Below are positions 34,310-43,363 of a DNA stretch of 64,000 nt, one piece after another. Source of the stretch: JAABSX01 sp964480455. GTDB taxonomy: Bacteria > Bacteroidota > Bacteroidia > Cytophagales > Microscillaceae. The stretch lies in the NCBI GenBank assembly GCA_964480455.1, contig CAYZQI010000004.1:1-64000 (forward strand). Reading direction: 5' to 3'. The position numbers and the translations under genes are program-made. The notes beneath the pieces are model-generated. The model searched no databases and was not told where the DNA came from. It saw only the letters and a program-made list of their open reading frames with translations. How positions within the stretch are numbered: position 1 is the first letter of the stretch; each line of letters opens with the position of its first letter.

Positions 34310-36439
34310 ATGGCTGACTTAAAGAAATTGCGTAATATTGGTATCATGGCACACATCGATGCTGGAAAAACCACTACCACTGAGCGTATCTTGTTCTATA
34401 CAGGTATGACACACAAAATTGGCGAAGTACATGATGGTGCTGCTACTATGGACTGGATGGAGCAAGAGCAAGAGCGTGGCATCACGATTACTTCAGCAGC
34501 TACCACTACTGCCTGGAAATATCCTACGGTACAAGGACAACCAGACGAACGCACCCAAGAGTACAAAATCAACGTGATTGATACTCCGGGGCACGTAGAT
34601 TTTACAGTAGAAGTAGAACGCTCTTTGCGTGTGCTTGATGGTGCAGTAGCTCTTTTTTGTTCTGTATCTGGGGTAGAACCTCAATCTGAAACTGTTTGGC
34701 GACAAGCCGACAAGTATCACGTACCACGCATCTGTTTTGTAAATAAAATGGATCGTGCAGGAGCTGATTTTTATAAGGCAGTCAATGAAATTAAAGATAA
34801 GCTAGGCGGAAACCCTGTACCTTTGCAAATTCCCATTGGTGCAGAAGAAACTTTCAAAGGGGTAGTCGACCTAGTCAAGTACAAGGCTGTTATTTGGAAT
34901 GATGAAGATCTTGGAATGACTTATCAGCTGCTCGATATCCCCGAAGATTTGAAAGAAGATGCTGAAAAATGGCGTACCAACCTAATTGAAAATGTGGCTT
35001 TGTATGATGAAGATCTTTTCATGAAGTTTGATGAAGACCCCAATTCTATCACTGAAGAAGAAGTGATGGCTGCCGTTCGTGCTGCTGTAATTGATATGTC
35101 AATGCAGCCTGTTTTGTGTGGCTCGGCATTCAAAAACAAAGGCGTACAAGCATTGCTTGATGCAGTTTGCGCTTATTTGCCTTCTCCAATGGATCTACCT
35201 CCTATCACTGGAACAAACCCTGATACAGAGCAAGAAGAAACACGTGGTGCTGATAATACACAGCCTTTTGCAGCATTGGCTTTTAAAATTGCAACAGACC
35301 CCTACGTAGGACGCTTGTGTTTTATGCGTGTCTATTCTGGTACACTTGACTCAGGCTCGTACATTCTGAACAACCGTACTGGCAAGAAAGAGCGTATTTC
35401 TCGCTTGATGCAAATGCACGCTAACAAGCAAAACCAAATAGATAAGGTAGAAGCTGGAGATATTTGTGCAGGTGTGGGCTTCAAAGATATTAAAACAGGT
35501 GATACACTCACAAGCGAAAAAAACCCAGTTGTATTAGAGTCTATGTCTTTCCCTGAGCCAGTAATCGGCTATGCGATTGAGCCGAAAAAGCAAGCTGATG
35601 TAGATAAACTCAGCAATGCCATCACTAAGCTAGTAGAAGAAGACCCTACGCTCTCAGTATTTACTGATGAAGAAACAGGACAAACAGTGTTGCGTGGTAT
35701 GGGTGAGCTTCACTTAGAGATTATCATTGACCGTATGCGCCGTGAGTTCAAAGTAGAAATCAACCAAGGTGCGCCACAAGTGGCTTATAAAGAAGCCATC
35801 ACGGGTAAGATAGAACACAAAGAAGTTTACAAAAAACAAACAGGTGGTAGAGGTAAATTTGCTGATATTACTTTTGAACTAATGCCTGCCGACCCTGAAA
35901 AAGTAGGGCTTGAGTTTATCAATGAAATCAAAGGAGGAGCTATTCCAAAAGAATTTATCCCAGCCATTCAAAAAGGCTTTGATGAAGCCATGCGAAACGG
36001 ACCGCTCGCAGGATACCCTGTTGATGCTTTGAAAGTACGCTTGTTTGACGGTTCTTTCCATGATGTGGATTCAGACTCGCTTTCGTTTGAACTAGCTGCG
36101 CGCCTAGGTTTCCGTACTGCTGCCAAAAAAGCAGGGCCAAGAATCCTCGAACCCATCATGGGTGTAGAAGTAGTAACTCCAGATGAGTTTACAGGTCCTG
36201 TAACTGGCGACTTGAACCGCCGCCGCGGAATTATGAAAGGTATGGACACAAAAGCTGGCGCACAAGTTATTAAAGCTGATGTACCTTTGTCAGAATTGTT
36301 TGGTTATGTAACCGATTTGCGAACACTTACCTCTGGGCGCGCCTCGGCTACGCTTACCTTCTCGCATTATGCAGAGCTACCCAACAACCTTGCAGAAGAA
36401 GTAATGGCAAAATCAAAAGGCGCAACTGTAAGGGATTAA
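34310..36439 (+). CDS. fusA: Elongation factor G
   Basis: 709 residues. GTPase that drives translocation of tRNA and mRNA. G1 AHIDAGKTTTTERILFYTG, switch II DTPGHVDFTVEVERS, NKMDRAG (G4) and GSAFKNKG (G5) are all intact, followed by domains II-V ending in SGRASATLTFSHYAELP. The insertion between G1 and G3 (DERTQEYKIN) is longer than in E. coli, which is common in Bacteroidetes. Third gene of the str operon. Confidence 0.98.
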   Translation: MADLKKLRNIGIMAHIDAGKTTTTERILFYTGMTHKIGEVHDGAATMDWMEQEQERGITITSAATTTAWKYPTVQGQPDERTQEYKINVIDTPGHVDFTVEVERSLRVLDGAVALFCSVSGVEPQSETVWRQADKYHVPRICFVNKMDRAGADFYKAVNEIKDKLGGNPVPLQIPIGAEETFKGVVDLVKYKAVIWNDEDLGMTYQLLDIPEDLKEDAEKWRTNLIENVALYDEDLFMKFDEDPNSITEEEVMAAVRAAVIDMSMQPVLCGSAFKNKGVQALLDAVCAYLPSPMDLPPITGTNPDTEQEETRGADNTQPFAALAFKIATDPYVGRLCFMRVYSGTLDSGSYILNNRTGKKERISRLMQMHANKQNQIDKVEAGDICAGVGFKDIKTGDTLTSEKNPVVLESMSFPEPVIGYAIEPKKQADVDKLSNAITKLVEEDPTLSVFTDEETGQTVLRGMGELHLEIIIDRMRREFKVEINQGAPQVAYKEAITGKIEHKEVYKKQTGGRGKFADITFELMPADPEKVGLEFINEIKGGAIPKEFIPAIQKGFDEAMRNGPLAGYPVDALKVRLFDGSFHDVDSDSLSFELAARLGFRTAAKKAGPRILEPIMGVEVVTPDEFTGPVTGDLNRRRGIMKGMDTKAGAQVIKADVPLSELFGYVTDLRTLTSGRASATLTFSHYAELPNNLAEEVMAKSKGATVRD

Positions 36440-36502
36440 ATATAAATAAGTATAAAATTGGACACTAGCTAGGTGCTGGTGTTCATTTCTTTCAATAAAA
36501 TT

Positions 36503-36808
36503 ATGACTCAAAAAATTCGCATTAAACTCAAGTCTTACGACCATAATCTAGTAGATAAATCTGCTGAAAAGATTGTGAAAGCTGTCAAAGCTACCAAGGC
36601 TGTAGTAAACGGACCTATTCCGCTTCCTACCAAAAGAGAGATTTTTACTGTCTTACGCTCTCCACACGTAAACAAAAAATCAAGAGAGCAATTTCAGCTA
36701 AATACTTACAAGCGTCTAGTAGATATTTACTCTACTAGCCCCAAAACTGTTGATGCATTGATGAAGTTGGAGCTTCCTAGTGGGGTAGATGTAGAAATCA
36801 AAGTATAA
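36503..36808 (+). CDS. rpsJ: 30S ribosomal protein S10
   Basis: 101 residues from the ATG at 36503 (MTQKIRIKLKSYDHNLVDKS). Component of the 30S head and of the NusB-S10 antitermination complex. Motifs GPIPLPTKREIFTVLRSPHV and SREQFQLNTYKRLVDI are canonical. It lies 63 bp after fusA and is followed by a strong terminator rather than by rplC, so the S10 gene is detached from the rest of the S10 operon. Confidence 0.97.
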   Translation: MTQKIRIKLKSYDHNLVDKSAEKIVKAVKATKAVVNGPIPLPTKREIFTVLRSPHVNKKSREQFQLNTYKRLVDIYSTSPKTVDALMKLELPSGVDVEIKV

Positions 36809-36839
36809 TTGGTGTAAAATAAGTAATTTAGGGTAATCT

Positions 36840-36875
36840 GCACTTTTTTCAATAATGAAAAAAGTGCTTTTTTTT
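36840..36875 (+). terminator. Rho-independent terminator of the str operon
   Basis: An 11-bp perfect stem (GCACTTTTTTC / GAAAAAAGTGC), loop AATAAT, then eight T. It lies 31 bp after the rpsJ stop. Confidence 0.92.
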
Positions 36876-36911
36876 GACCAAAGAACAGAGTAAAGCAGTC
36901 TGTCATAAAGA

Positions 36912-38537
36912 TTACTCAGCAAGTTTTTGTCTAGCTTTGCTTACTATGTTATCTAAATTCCAACCCCATGCCACTACACGCTGAAGATATTGTGCTGCAA
37001 GGGAAGATTTTTGGTTCTTTAATAACTCACCCGTATAATAAGTAGCCAATGCTTGATACCATCTAAAATTAAAATTACTCAAATCGGCTACTTTTTTGAA
37101 ATAAGACAGGGCTGTCTCATACTCTTTCAAAGTATAATAAAAATCACCTGCTAAGTAGTGCATATAAGGCGACTTATCTTTTTGGAGGCTATTTTCTGTA
37201 ATTTTTTGTACTACTGAGATAGCCAAATAGTTGCCCGCTTTGATAGCTTTGAGCAAAGCATACAAAAGTTGTGGGTCGGCGGTCTGCGCAAGTTCTTGAG
37301 CATAGTAATCTAGCAACAAGTTAACAGTTGCCTGGGAAGCCGTTTGATAACTTGCCATATAACTACTCATAAAACTTTCTAGCATGAGCCTACTAATGAG
37401 TGTTTCTTTTGCCATTATTTTTTGATGATTACTTAGAGAACTGGAAAGGTGTTTTCTCCACTCCTCAAGTGGTTTATCCCAAACAGGCACTTTCTCATTG
37501 CTCTGATTGAATACAAAATGTTTTAAAAATGTCCAAAAAAGAGCAGAACGGGCGGGATTGCCACTCAGCATACGTCCATGGTCTGAAAGACTGGAACTGT
37601 TGGCAAGCATAATGAGTGTAAGCTTCTTTGAAGGCACATACATTAGTACCGTAGAGTAGCAATCTTCTTGGCCATAATGCCAAAAAATATCTACACCTTC
37701 TACTTTTCTAACAAACCAGCCCAAACCATAAGGGAGGGTGTCGCCCTCTGCTGAAAGTGTATTTGTCCACATCTTTTTTATAGAAGCTGCCGAAATTAGC
37801 TTTCCTTCATAAATAGCAGCCGCATACTTAGCCAAATCAACAATGGAAGAAACCATACCTGTACTGGCTTTGAGACCATTGGTGGGCAAATTGCCTTTTA
37901 AGATTACCCCATTTTGTCCTATTTTATAAGGAGAAGCTATCTTTTTTGAGAGTTGTTCATAACCTTTTGCCCCTACTCCTGGAATACTCTGCCTCATCTC
38001 CAGAGGCATTAAGATTTGCTCATTCATCAGCGTAGCATAGTCTTTTTGAGCTACTTTTTCTATAATGTCTTTTAAAAGGCTATATCTTCCGCTATATTCA
38101 AAAAAAGACTGAGGAGCACCCTCAGAGGTATGAGAAAGTAAATGGCTAATCTTTATATTACTAGGCAATGCCGTATTTTTTAGGTATTTTATCACTGGGT
38201 CGTTGGTTGTGAGTTTACCTTGTTCCTCTAACTGCAAAACCAAGATAGCCGCCATGGTCTTGCTGATAGAGGCAATTGGCGTGAGATGGTCAGTACGCAT
38301 AGTATCTCGGGTATTTAGGTCAGTATACCCAAGTGCGGTCTGCCAGACAAGTTGGCCATTTTGCATAATGCCCAATACCATACCTGGCACACGCAGTACC
38401 TCTTGGATAGAAGCAGCCTCTCCTTCAAATGCTTTGAAAGCATCTTGCTTATTTTGCGTGCAAGCACAAGTAGGTAGAAGTAATATTCCAAAAAGAAGGT
38501 AAGCAACTAACTTTATACAGCGTTTGGGTAGTTTCAT
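36912..38537 (-). CDS. Serine hydrolase (beta-lactamase class C fold) lipoprotein with helical-repeat tail
   Basis: 541 residues. The lipoprotein signal ends near PTCACTQ. The penicillin-binding-like domain spans ~30-345: SISK (S-x-x-K nucleophile), YSGRY in the Y-x-N region, and HYGQ in the K/H-x-G position. Thus an esterase or DD-peptidase-like enzyme of the serine hydrolase family. The last ~190 residues are helical and TPR-like (YLAGDFYYTLKEYETALSYF, ALATYYTGELL). It faces the str operon convergently. Substrate unknown. Confidence 0.85.
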   Translation of the reverse strand: MKLPKRCIKLVAYLLFGILLLPTCACTQNKQDAFKAFEGEAASIQEVLRVPGMVLGIMQNGQLVWQTALGYTDLNTRDTMRTDHLTPIASISKTMAAILVLQLEEQGKLTTNDPVIKYLKNTALPSNIKISHLLSHTSEGAPQSFFEYSGRYSLLKDIIEKVAQKDYATLMNEQILMPLEMRQSIPGVGAKGYEQLSKKIASPYKIGQNGVILKGNLPTNGLKASTGMVSSIVDLAKYAAAIYEGKLISAASIKKMWTNTLSAEGDTLPYGLGWFVRKVEGVDIFWHYGQEDCYSTVLMYVPSKKLTLIMLANSSSLSDHGRMLSGNPARSALFWTFLKHFVFNQSNEKVPVWDKPLEEWRKHLSSSLSNHQKIMAKETLISRLMLESFMSSYMASYQTASQATVNLLLDYYAQELAQTADPQLLYALLKAIKAGNYLAISVVQKITENSLQKDKSPYMHYLAGDFYYTLKEYETALSYFKKVADLSNFNFRWYQALATYYTGELLKNQKSSLAAQYLQRVVAWGWNLDNIVSKARQKLAE

Positions 38538-38601
38538 ATATGAAATTTACTGGTTAGGGCAAAAGTCAACTGTTGCCTGTGTATTATTGATGGTTATTTA
38601 T

Positions 38602-39561
38602 TCATTTTTTAAAGAGCGAATCTACAAATTCTTTTTTATTAAAAATCTGCAAATCTTCTACTTTTTCACCTACGCCGATATACCTGACTGGAATCTTGAA
38701 TTGGTCGCTAATTCCTATCACTACGCCCCCTTTGGCTGTGCCGTCTAATTTGGTGATTGCTAGGGAGGATACCTCGGTTACTCTTGTAAACTCTTGCGCC
38801 TGTATGAAAGCGTTTTGCCCTGTGCTCCCGTCGAGCACTAACATCACATCATGGGGTGCATTTTCTACCTGTTTTTTGATGACCCTTCTAATTTTTGCTA
38901 GCTCTTCCATAAGTGGTTTTTTGGTTTGTAATCTTCCTGCTGTATCAATGATGACCACATCTGCTTTGGCTTCAATGGCTTGCTTTACGGTGTCAAAAGC
39001 CACGGCGGCTGGGTCTGTATTCATGCCGTGCGAAACTACTTCTACCCCTGTACGCTCTCCCCAGATTTGGAGCTGTTGCACGGCAGCAGCTCTGAAAGTA
39101 TCGCCTGCGCCTAGCATTACTTTTTTGCCTCTTTTCGAGAATTGAGCGGCTAGTTTACCAATGGTAGTTGTTTTACCTACCCCGTTTACACCTACTACCA
39201 AGATAACATAGGGTGTATCTAAGGCAGGGATATAAAAATCTTCTAACTCATCTAGGTTGTTTTCTGCAAGTAGATTGACAATTTCATCTCTCAAAATAAA
39301 ATTTAACTCAGTGGTATTGAGGTATTTATCCTTTTTTACCCTTTCTTCAATGCGTTGGATAACCTTAAGGGTAGTATCTACACCTACATCAGAGCTAATC
39401 AGGATTTCCTCGAGCTCATCTAAGACTTCCTCATCTACACGGGTTTTGCCTACGGTGGCTTTGGCTAGTTTGGTGAAAAAATTTTGCTTGGTTTTTTCCA
39501 GCCCTTTGTCAAGGTTTTTCTTGTTTTCACCATTGTTTTTAGAGAAGAAATTAAATTTCAT
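38602..39561 (-). CDS. ftsY: Signal recognition particle receptor FtsY
   Basis: 319 residues. GTPase receptor that delivers SRP-ribosome complexes to the membrane. The short basic N-terminus (KFNFFSKNNGENKKN) replaces the long acidic A domain of E. coli; the N and G domains are complete: GVNGVGKTTTIGKLA (P-loop), DTFRAAAVQQL, DTAGRLQTKKPLMEEL, TKLDGTAKGG, and GVGEKVEDL at the end. It follows rpmG and the DUF4295 gene, a gene order common in Bacteroidetes, but a terminator separates them. Confidence 0.97.
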   Translation of the reverse strand: MKFNFFSKNNGENKKNLDKGLEKTKQNFFTKLAKATVGKTRVDEEVLDELEEILISSDVGVDTTLKVIQRIEERVKKDKYLNTTELNFILRDEIVNLLAENNLDELEDFYIPALDTPYVILVVGVNGVGKTTTIGKLAAQFSKRGKKVMLGAGDTFRAAAVQQLQIWGERTGVEVVSHGMNTDPAAVAFDTVKQAIEAKADVVIIDTAGRLQTKKPLMEELAKIRRVIKKQVENAPHDVMLVLDGSTGQNAFIQAQEFTRVTEVSSLAITKLDGTAKGGVVIGISDQFKIPVRYIGVGEKVEDLQIFNKKEFVDSLFKK

Positions 39562-39602
39562 AGTTTTTACTTTTTTTTGACTAAGTTACAAAAAAACATA
39601 AA

Positions 39603-39629
39603 AAAAGCCTCCAAGAATTGGAGGCTTTT
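39603..39629 (-). terminator. Terminator between the DUF4295 gene and ftsY
   Basis: A 10-bp stem (AAAAGCCTCC / GGAGGCTTTT) with a 7-nt loop. On the minus strand it follows the DUF4295 stop by 25 bp and ends in TTTTTTTATG, so it ends the rpmG transcript before ftsY. Confidence 0.88.
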
Positions 39630-39654
39630 ATCAATAAAGGATATTTTTTCGCAA

Positions 39655-39807
39655 TTACTTTTTGAGTGCTATCTGTACATCATCAAGAGGTACAATTTCT
39701 TCACGAAAAGTATATGCGCCAGTTTTGGGGGAGCGTACCGTTTTGATTACCTTAGCGTAACCCTTAGCGGTTTTGTCTTTCAAAGATGCAACTGTTTTCT
39801 TAGCCAT
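39655..39807 (-). CDS. DUF4295 family protein, ribosome-associated small protein
   Basis: 50 residues, from ATG at 39807 to TAA at 39655. It begins MAKKTVASLKDKTAKGYAKV, is strongly basic and ends in ALKK, and has the IKTVRSPKTGAYTFREEIVP core of DUF4295. This family is restricted to Bacteroidetes and is usually encoded right after rpmG, as here with a 2-bp gap, which suggests it is a ribosomal accessory protein. Too short for many gene finders. Confidence 0.9.
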   Translation of the reverse strand: MAKKTVASLKDKTAKGYAKVIKTVRSPKTGAYTFREEIVPLDDVQIALKK

Positions 39808-39809
39808 AA

Positions 39810-39998
39810 TTATTTAATTTCTTTGTGAAGCGTATATTTTTTCAAAATAGGATTGTATTTCTTCAACTCCAAACGTTGAGTTGTATTTTTACGATTTTTG
39901 GTAGTAATGTAACGCGAAGTACCGGGCATTCCACTATTTTTATGCTCAGTGCACTCCATAATCACCTGTATTCTATTGCCTTTGCCTTTTTTCGCCAT
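39810..39998 (-). CDS. rpmG: 50S ribosomal protein L33
   Basis: 62 residues, the Bacteroidetes length. Signatures: GNRIQVIMECTEHKN near the start and TSRYITTKNRKNTTQRLELK, ending YTLHKEI. The zinc-binding cysteine pairs of the C+ paralogue are missing (only one Cys), so this is the zinc-free form. It starts the DUF4295 transcript; rpmB, its usual upstream partner, is not adjacent. Confidence 0.96.
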   Translation of the reverse strand: MAKKGKGNRIQVIMECTEHKNSGMPGTSRYITTKNRKNTTQRLELKKYNPILKKYTLHKEIK

Positions 39999-40115
39999 TG
40001 TCTTATTTGTTTTTTTATGGAGTGCAAAGTTAGGTAATAGACTTTATTTTTACAAATACTCATGCCATAATTTATAAATAGATTTACCCAATGGCTCTAT
40101 TTTTTTTAAATTACT

Positions 40116-41255
40116 TTAAAATTTGATAAAGCAATTGGGCAAAAAGCCTTGCACCCGGTTTCTTTCTGTGCTGTTGATAGGATTTTTTTGGAGGTTGAGT
40201 TCTTTGAGGGTAGTCAAGTTAGTGATTTCATTGGTGAAGCCTTTTATCTTATTTTCTTTTAAGTTGAGTAGCTCTAGCGAAGGAAGTTGGCTGAGTGCTG
40301 CGGGCACTGAACCTAATTGGTTTCCCTCGAGATTTAAGACCCTCAGATTAGTCAATTTCTGAATATCCTCTGGAATTACCTTGATCATATTAAAACTGAG
40401 ATTGATAGCCTCAAGCGTAGTTTGGTTGCTGAGTCCTTTGGGAAACGCTCTGAATTGATTGTGCGCTAAATTGAGCAATATTAGGCTTTGCCAGCGGTCA
40501 AGATTATCGGGCAACGCTTGCAATTGATTGTGTTCTATGAACAAATACTTCAAAATGGGCAACACACCCAACTCTGTAGGAATATCCATCACAAGATTTT
40601 TTTGAAGATAGAGATATTCTAGGCTGCTCAAGCTGCCTACACTAGCAGGGATTTTGCGTAATTGGTTTTCTTCCAAATCAAGTATTTTGAGCCGCAGTAG
40701 GCTATCAAGTGATGAGGGCAATTCTGTCAGATTATTTTTTTCTAAATCAAGTACTTCCAGGCCAGACAAAAGCCCTATCTCTTTGGGTAGGTTTACAAGT
40801 TGATTACCTTCTAAATCAAGCACTTGCAGCTTTTTGAGTTGCCCAATTGCTGCAGGTAGGCTTGAGAGTTGATTATAGTCTAAATATAGATAGCGCAAAT
40901 TTTTTAGCTGGGCAATTTCTTTGGGTAACTTAGTGAGCCTTGCGCCCCATAGGTCTATTACCTGCAGGTTGGTAAGTAGCCACAAAGAGTCTGTAAGTAC
41001 TTCAATAGGATTTAGCCCTAGGTCTAGGTATTGCAAACTGGTCAATTTACTTATTTCTGAAGGTATTTTTTTGAGTCCTTGATTTTTCAGGCTAAGTGCA
41101 TAGACATTCTGTGGCTCCTCTAAGGCATCTTCTAAGGACAGATATACCTTAGTATTCTCTAATTCTTCAAGGCTTAATAGTTGGTTTTGTGCTATAAGTA
41201 GCCCGTCGTAGCCACTATACAGCATGCACAGTAATAAAAACCTTCGTAAAGACAT
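40116..41255 (-). CDS. Secreted leucine-rich-repeat protein
   Basis: 379 residues. N-terminal signal (LRRFLLLCMLYSGYDGLLIAQ), a short linker, then about twelve 23-residue LRRs (~50-375) of the bacterial type LxxLxxLxLxxNxLxxLPxx, such as LKNLRYLYLDYNQLSSLPAA. It ends just after the repeats (QGFLPNCFIKF). Expected to be exported and to bind proteins; no catalytic domain. A second, unsignalled LRR gene is at 53037-54089. Confidence 0.85.
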   Translation of the reverse strand: MSLRRFLLLCMLYSGYDGLLIAQNQLLSLEELENTKVYLSLEDALEEPQNVYALSLKNQGLKKIPSEISKLTSLQYLDLGLNPIEVLTDSLWLLTNLQVIDLWGARLTKLPKEIAQLKNLRYLYLDYNQLSSLPAAIGQLKKLQVLDLEGNQLVNLPKEIGLLSGLEVLDLEKNNLTELPSSLDSLLRLKILDLEENQLRKIPASVGSLSSLEYLYLQKNLVMDIPTELGVLPILKYLFIEHNQLQALPDNLDRWQSLILLNLAHNQFRAFPKGLSNQTTLEAINLSFNMIKVIPEDIQKLTNLRVLNLEGNQLGSVPAALSQLPSLELLNLKENKIKGFTNEITNLTTLKELNLQKNPINSTERNRVQGFLPNCFIKF

Positions 41256-41514
41256 GGTGTGGGTGTATTGATTAAGCGTCTAATAAAAATGTAAAGATAG
41301 TATTCAAAAAGTATTATTGAATTATGGATTAGCCAAAACCATGCAATTTACTTGTCTTGTTATAAATTATTTTGAAGGTTTTTTTGAAGCGATTTGGCAT
41401 ATTTTTCTCAAAAGAGTGGCTTTACCATTTGATAGGCAAAGCCAATAACCAGTAAATCTACTAAGGCATGCACACCAAAGTTCTGTACTCAGAATTTTGG
41501 AATATGCATTCAGC

Positions 41515-42075
41515 CTAGACCTCAATCCAAGTTATTTTGTAGAGGCAGGGCATTCCTTCGGCTTGCCCGCATTCACTCTCATTGAGCAGGCTTACTTGAA
41601 TTTTGATGGCAAACTTAGGTTGATATTTTTTGGCAAGTGCTAAAATACAGCCTCTCATAAATTCAGCAGGATAAGGAAGGTACAACTCAAGCAGTGCCTC
41701 TTGGGCATCCTCTTGAAAATACCTGAACTGATTTTGTGTATCTTGAGTTTGTATGTGATACTTAGAAAACAACGCTAAAAGAATTTCTATAGCTCCTCTG
41801 AGGTCGTGTGGCTGTACATCTATGGTGAGGTTTGCAGCAAAATCTGCCCCTATTTTATGGCTCATAGTATTGCCAAAGTCTTCATCAATGCTTTGTAGAA
41901 TTTGAGTGAGTACATCAGATTCATGCCAAGTATCTGCTTGAATTTGAAAGATATTTTGGCTACAAAGTTTGTTACGTAGCATTTTTTGGTATTCGTGCTG
42001 TTCGTTGCCAAGTAAGAGTTGGAGGTAAGCTCCTTGCATTTTGTGTGTCATGTTTCTGGATAATAAATCGCACAT
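41515..42075 (-). CDS. Hypothetical cytosolic protein
   Basis: 186 residues from the ATG at 42075 (MCDLLSRNMTHKMQGAYLQL); an upstream TTG at 42093 would add six residues. No signal peptide and no membrane helix. Mixed alpha/beta, with a helix-rich middle (SHKIGADFAANL, LRGAIEILLALFSKYH) and strand-like ends. No motif is recognised. It is separated from its neighbours by about 220-260 bp and a hairpin. Confidence 0.5.
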   Translation of the reverse strand: MCDLLSRNMTHKMQGAYLQLLLGNEQHEYQKMLRNKLCSQNIFQIQADTWHESDVLTQILQSIDEDFGNTMSHKIGADFAANLTIDVQPHDLRGAIEILLALFSKYHIQTQDTQNQFRYFQEDAQEALLELYLPYPAEFMRGCILALAKKYQPKFAIKIQVSLLNESECGQAEGMPCLYKITWIEV

Positions 42076-42185
42076 AGTTTTTTGTTTTTTCAACCATAAG
42101 ACCTTTTATTAGTAAAAAAGTTACTGGTTATTTTATAAATATTTTTAGATACTGTTTTAAAATAAAGTCAGTAGACTATTATTTT

Positions 42186-42217
42186 CTATGATTGAACTGA
42201 GTACAGTTCAATCATAG
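42186..42217. terminator. Hairpin downstream of the DUF3078 gene
   Basis: A perfect 14-bp stem (CTATGATTGAACTG / CAGTTCAATCATAG) with a 4-nt loop, between two minus-strand genes. It is likely a terminator or an mRNA stabilising end; the T run is weak on both sides. Confidence 0.6.
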
Positions 42218-42294
42218 TTTATAATATTATCAGTTTGGTAATGAGAGTTTTATAAAAATAGCCTATAAAAAATTTTAGCATACTCAGGGTTATG

Positions 42295-43215
42295 TTACAG
42301 ACTAAACTTGTATCCTACATTGAGATTTAGCACATGTTTAAATTGTACTTTTCTATCAAAACTACCATCGTTTTGTCCTATCAGTATATCGTGGTCGTAG
42401 ATAAGCTGTGTACCAAAACTTGCATTGATAAATTTATTTACTTTAAAGACAAGTAAGGTTTCCCAGTTTATATCAGTATTGCCTAGCGTGTTATAGTTGG
42501 TAAAAAGATTGAGCGCAGATTTGAAGGTTACATTTTCTAGCACATTGAGCTCTAGTTTCATGTTGATATTGTTGCCCAGTTCAAAGCGTACCTTTTCGCC
42601 TGGTGTTACGCCAAATGCCCCTGCGTTAGCAAGTGAGTCTTCTAATACCAAAGTAACTTTGCCCGTGAGCGGTGCAAGCGTAGCCGAAAAGACTTTATTG
42701 GTGTATTGTACTCCTAAGCCTCCATTGAGGTAACCTGGTGCCAAAAATCTGGAGATGAGTACATCTTCTACTTCTTTACCGTCTGCATTGATGGCGTAAG
42801 TGTAGCCAGGTGCAAATTGTGAGCGTAGCTCTAGCCCTCCTGCAAAACTCCATCTTTTAGAAAACTTGTAACCGTATTTTGTACCTAAGATAAGTTGGTC
42901 ATCTGTTTTTTTGAAAATACTATTATCGCCGCCTACTCTTGCCACACCTAGCGCAGCATTGAGATAGTTTTCCCAAAGGCTTTTTTCAGTTTCACGTATT
43001 GCCTTGCCATCAATCAAACTGCCAATAGAAATGGAGTTATCTCCCCCCCCTGCCCAGTTGCTCAGGCCTACATTAGAAAAGCTCAAACTTGCTGCCCCCG
43101 AAGCCCTCCATAGTGGCGGCAAAGAATCGGTAGGGGCAGTCTCTTGCGCTACAAGACAAGCAGAGGATAAAAAGGTGAAAATAATCAGGTAAAAATAAAC
43201 TTTTGACATACTCAT
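42295..43215 (-). CDS. DUF3078 outer-membrane beta-barrel protein
   Basis: 306 residues with a signal peptide (YLIIFTFLSSACLVAQE). The mature start LWRASGAASLSFSNVGLSNW and WAGGGDNSIS are typical of DUF3078, a Bacteroidetes outer-membrane family of unknown function. Strands alternate throughout and the last residues (LNLNVGYKFSL) form a barrel-closing strand. A run of eight G on the coding strand (43043-43050) encodes the GGGD turn. Solitary. Confidence 0.85.
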   Translation of the reverse strand: MSMSKVYFYLIIFTFLSSACLVAQETAPTDSLPPLWRASGAASLSFSNVGLSNWAGGGDNSISIGSLIDGKAIRETEKSLWENYLNAALGVARVGGDNSIFKKTDDQLILGTKYGYKFSKRWSFAGGLELRSQFAPGYTYAINADGKEVEDVLISRFLAPGYLNGGLGVQYTNKVFSATLAPLTGKVTLVLEDSLANAGAFGVTPGEKVRFELGNNINMKLELNVLENVTFKSALNLFTNYNTLGNTDINWETLLVFKVNKFINASFGTQLIYDHDILIGQNDGSFDRKVQFKHVLNLNVGYKFSL

Positions 43216-43363
43216 TTAAAAAATTTTGGTGTAATAAATTTTATCAAATACTACCAAAAGACCCTCAAAAAAAAGAAAGTCACAAATACTCAACCATAGA
43301 ATTGAGTTTTTGTAACTTCAAACGTTTGCAACTATCTGCTACTTTTTTCTCACTCCAAAGTCC

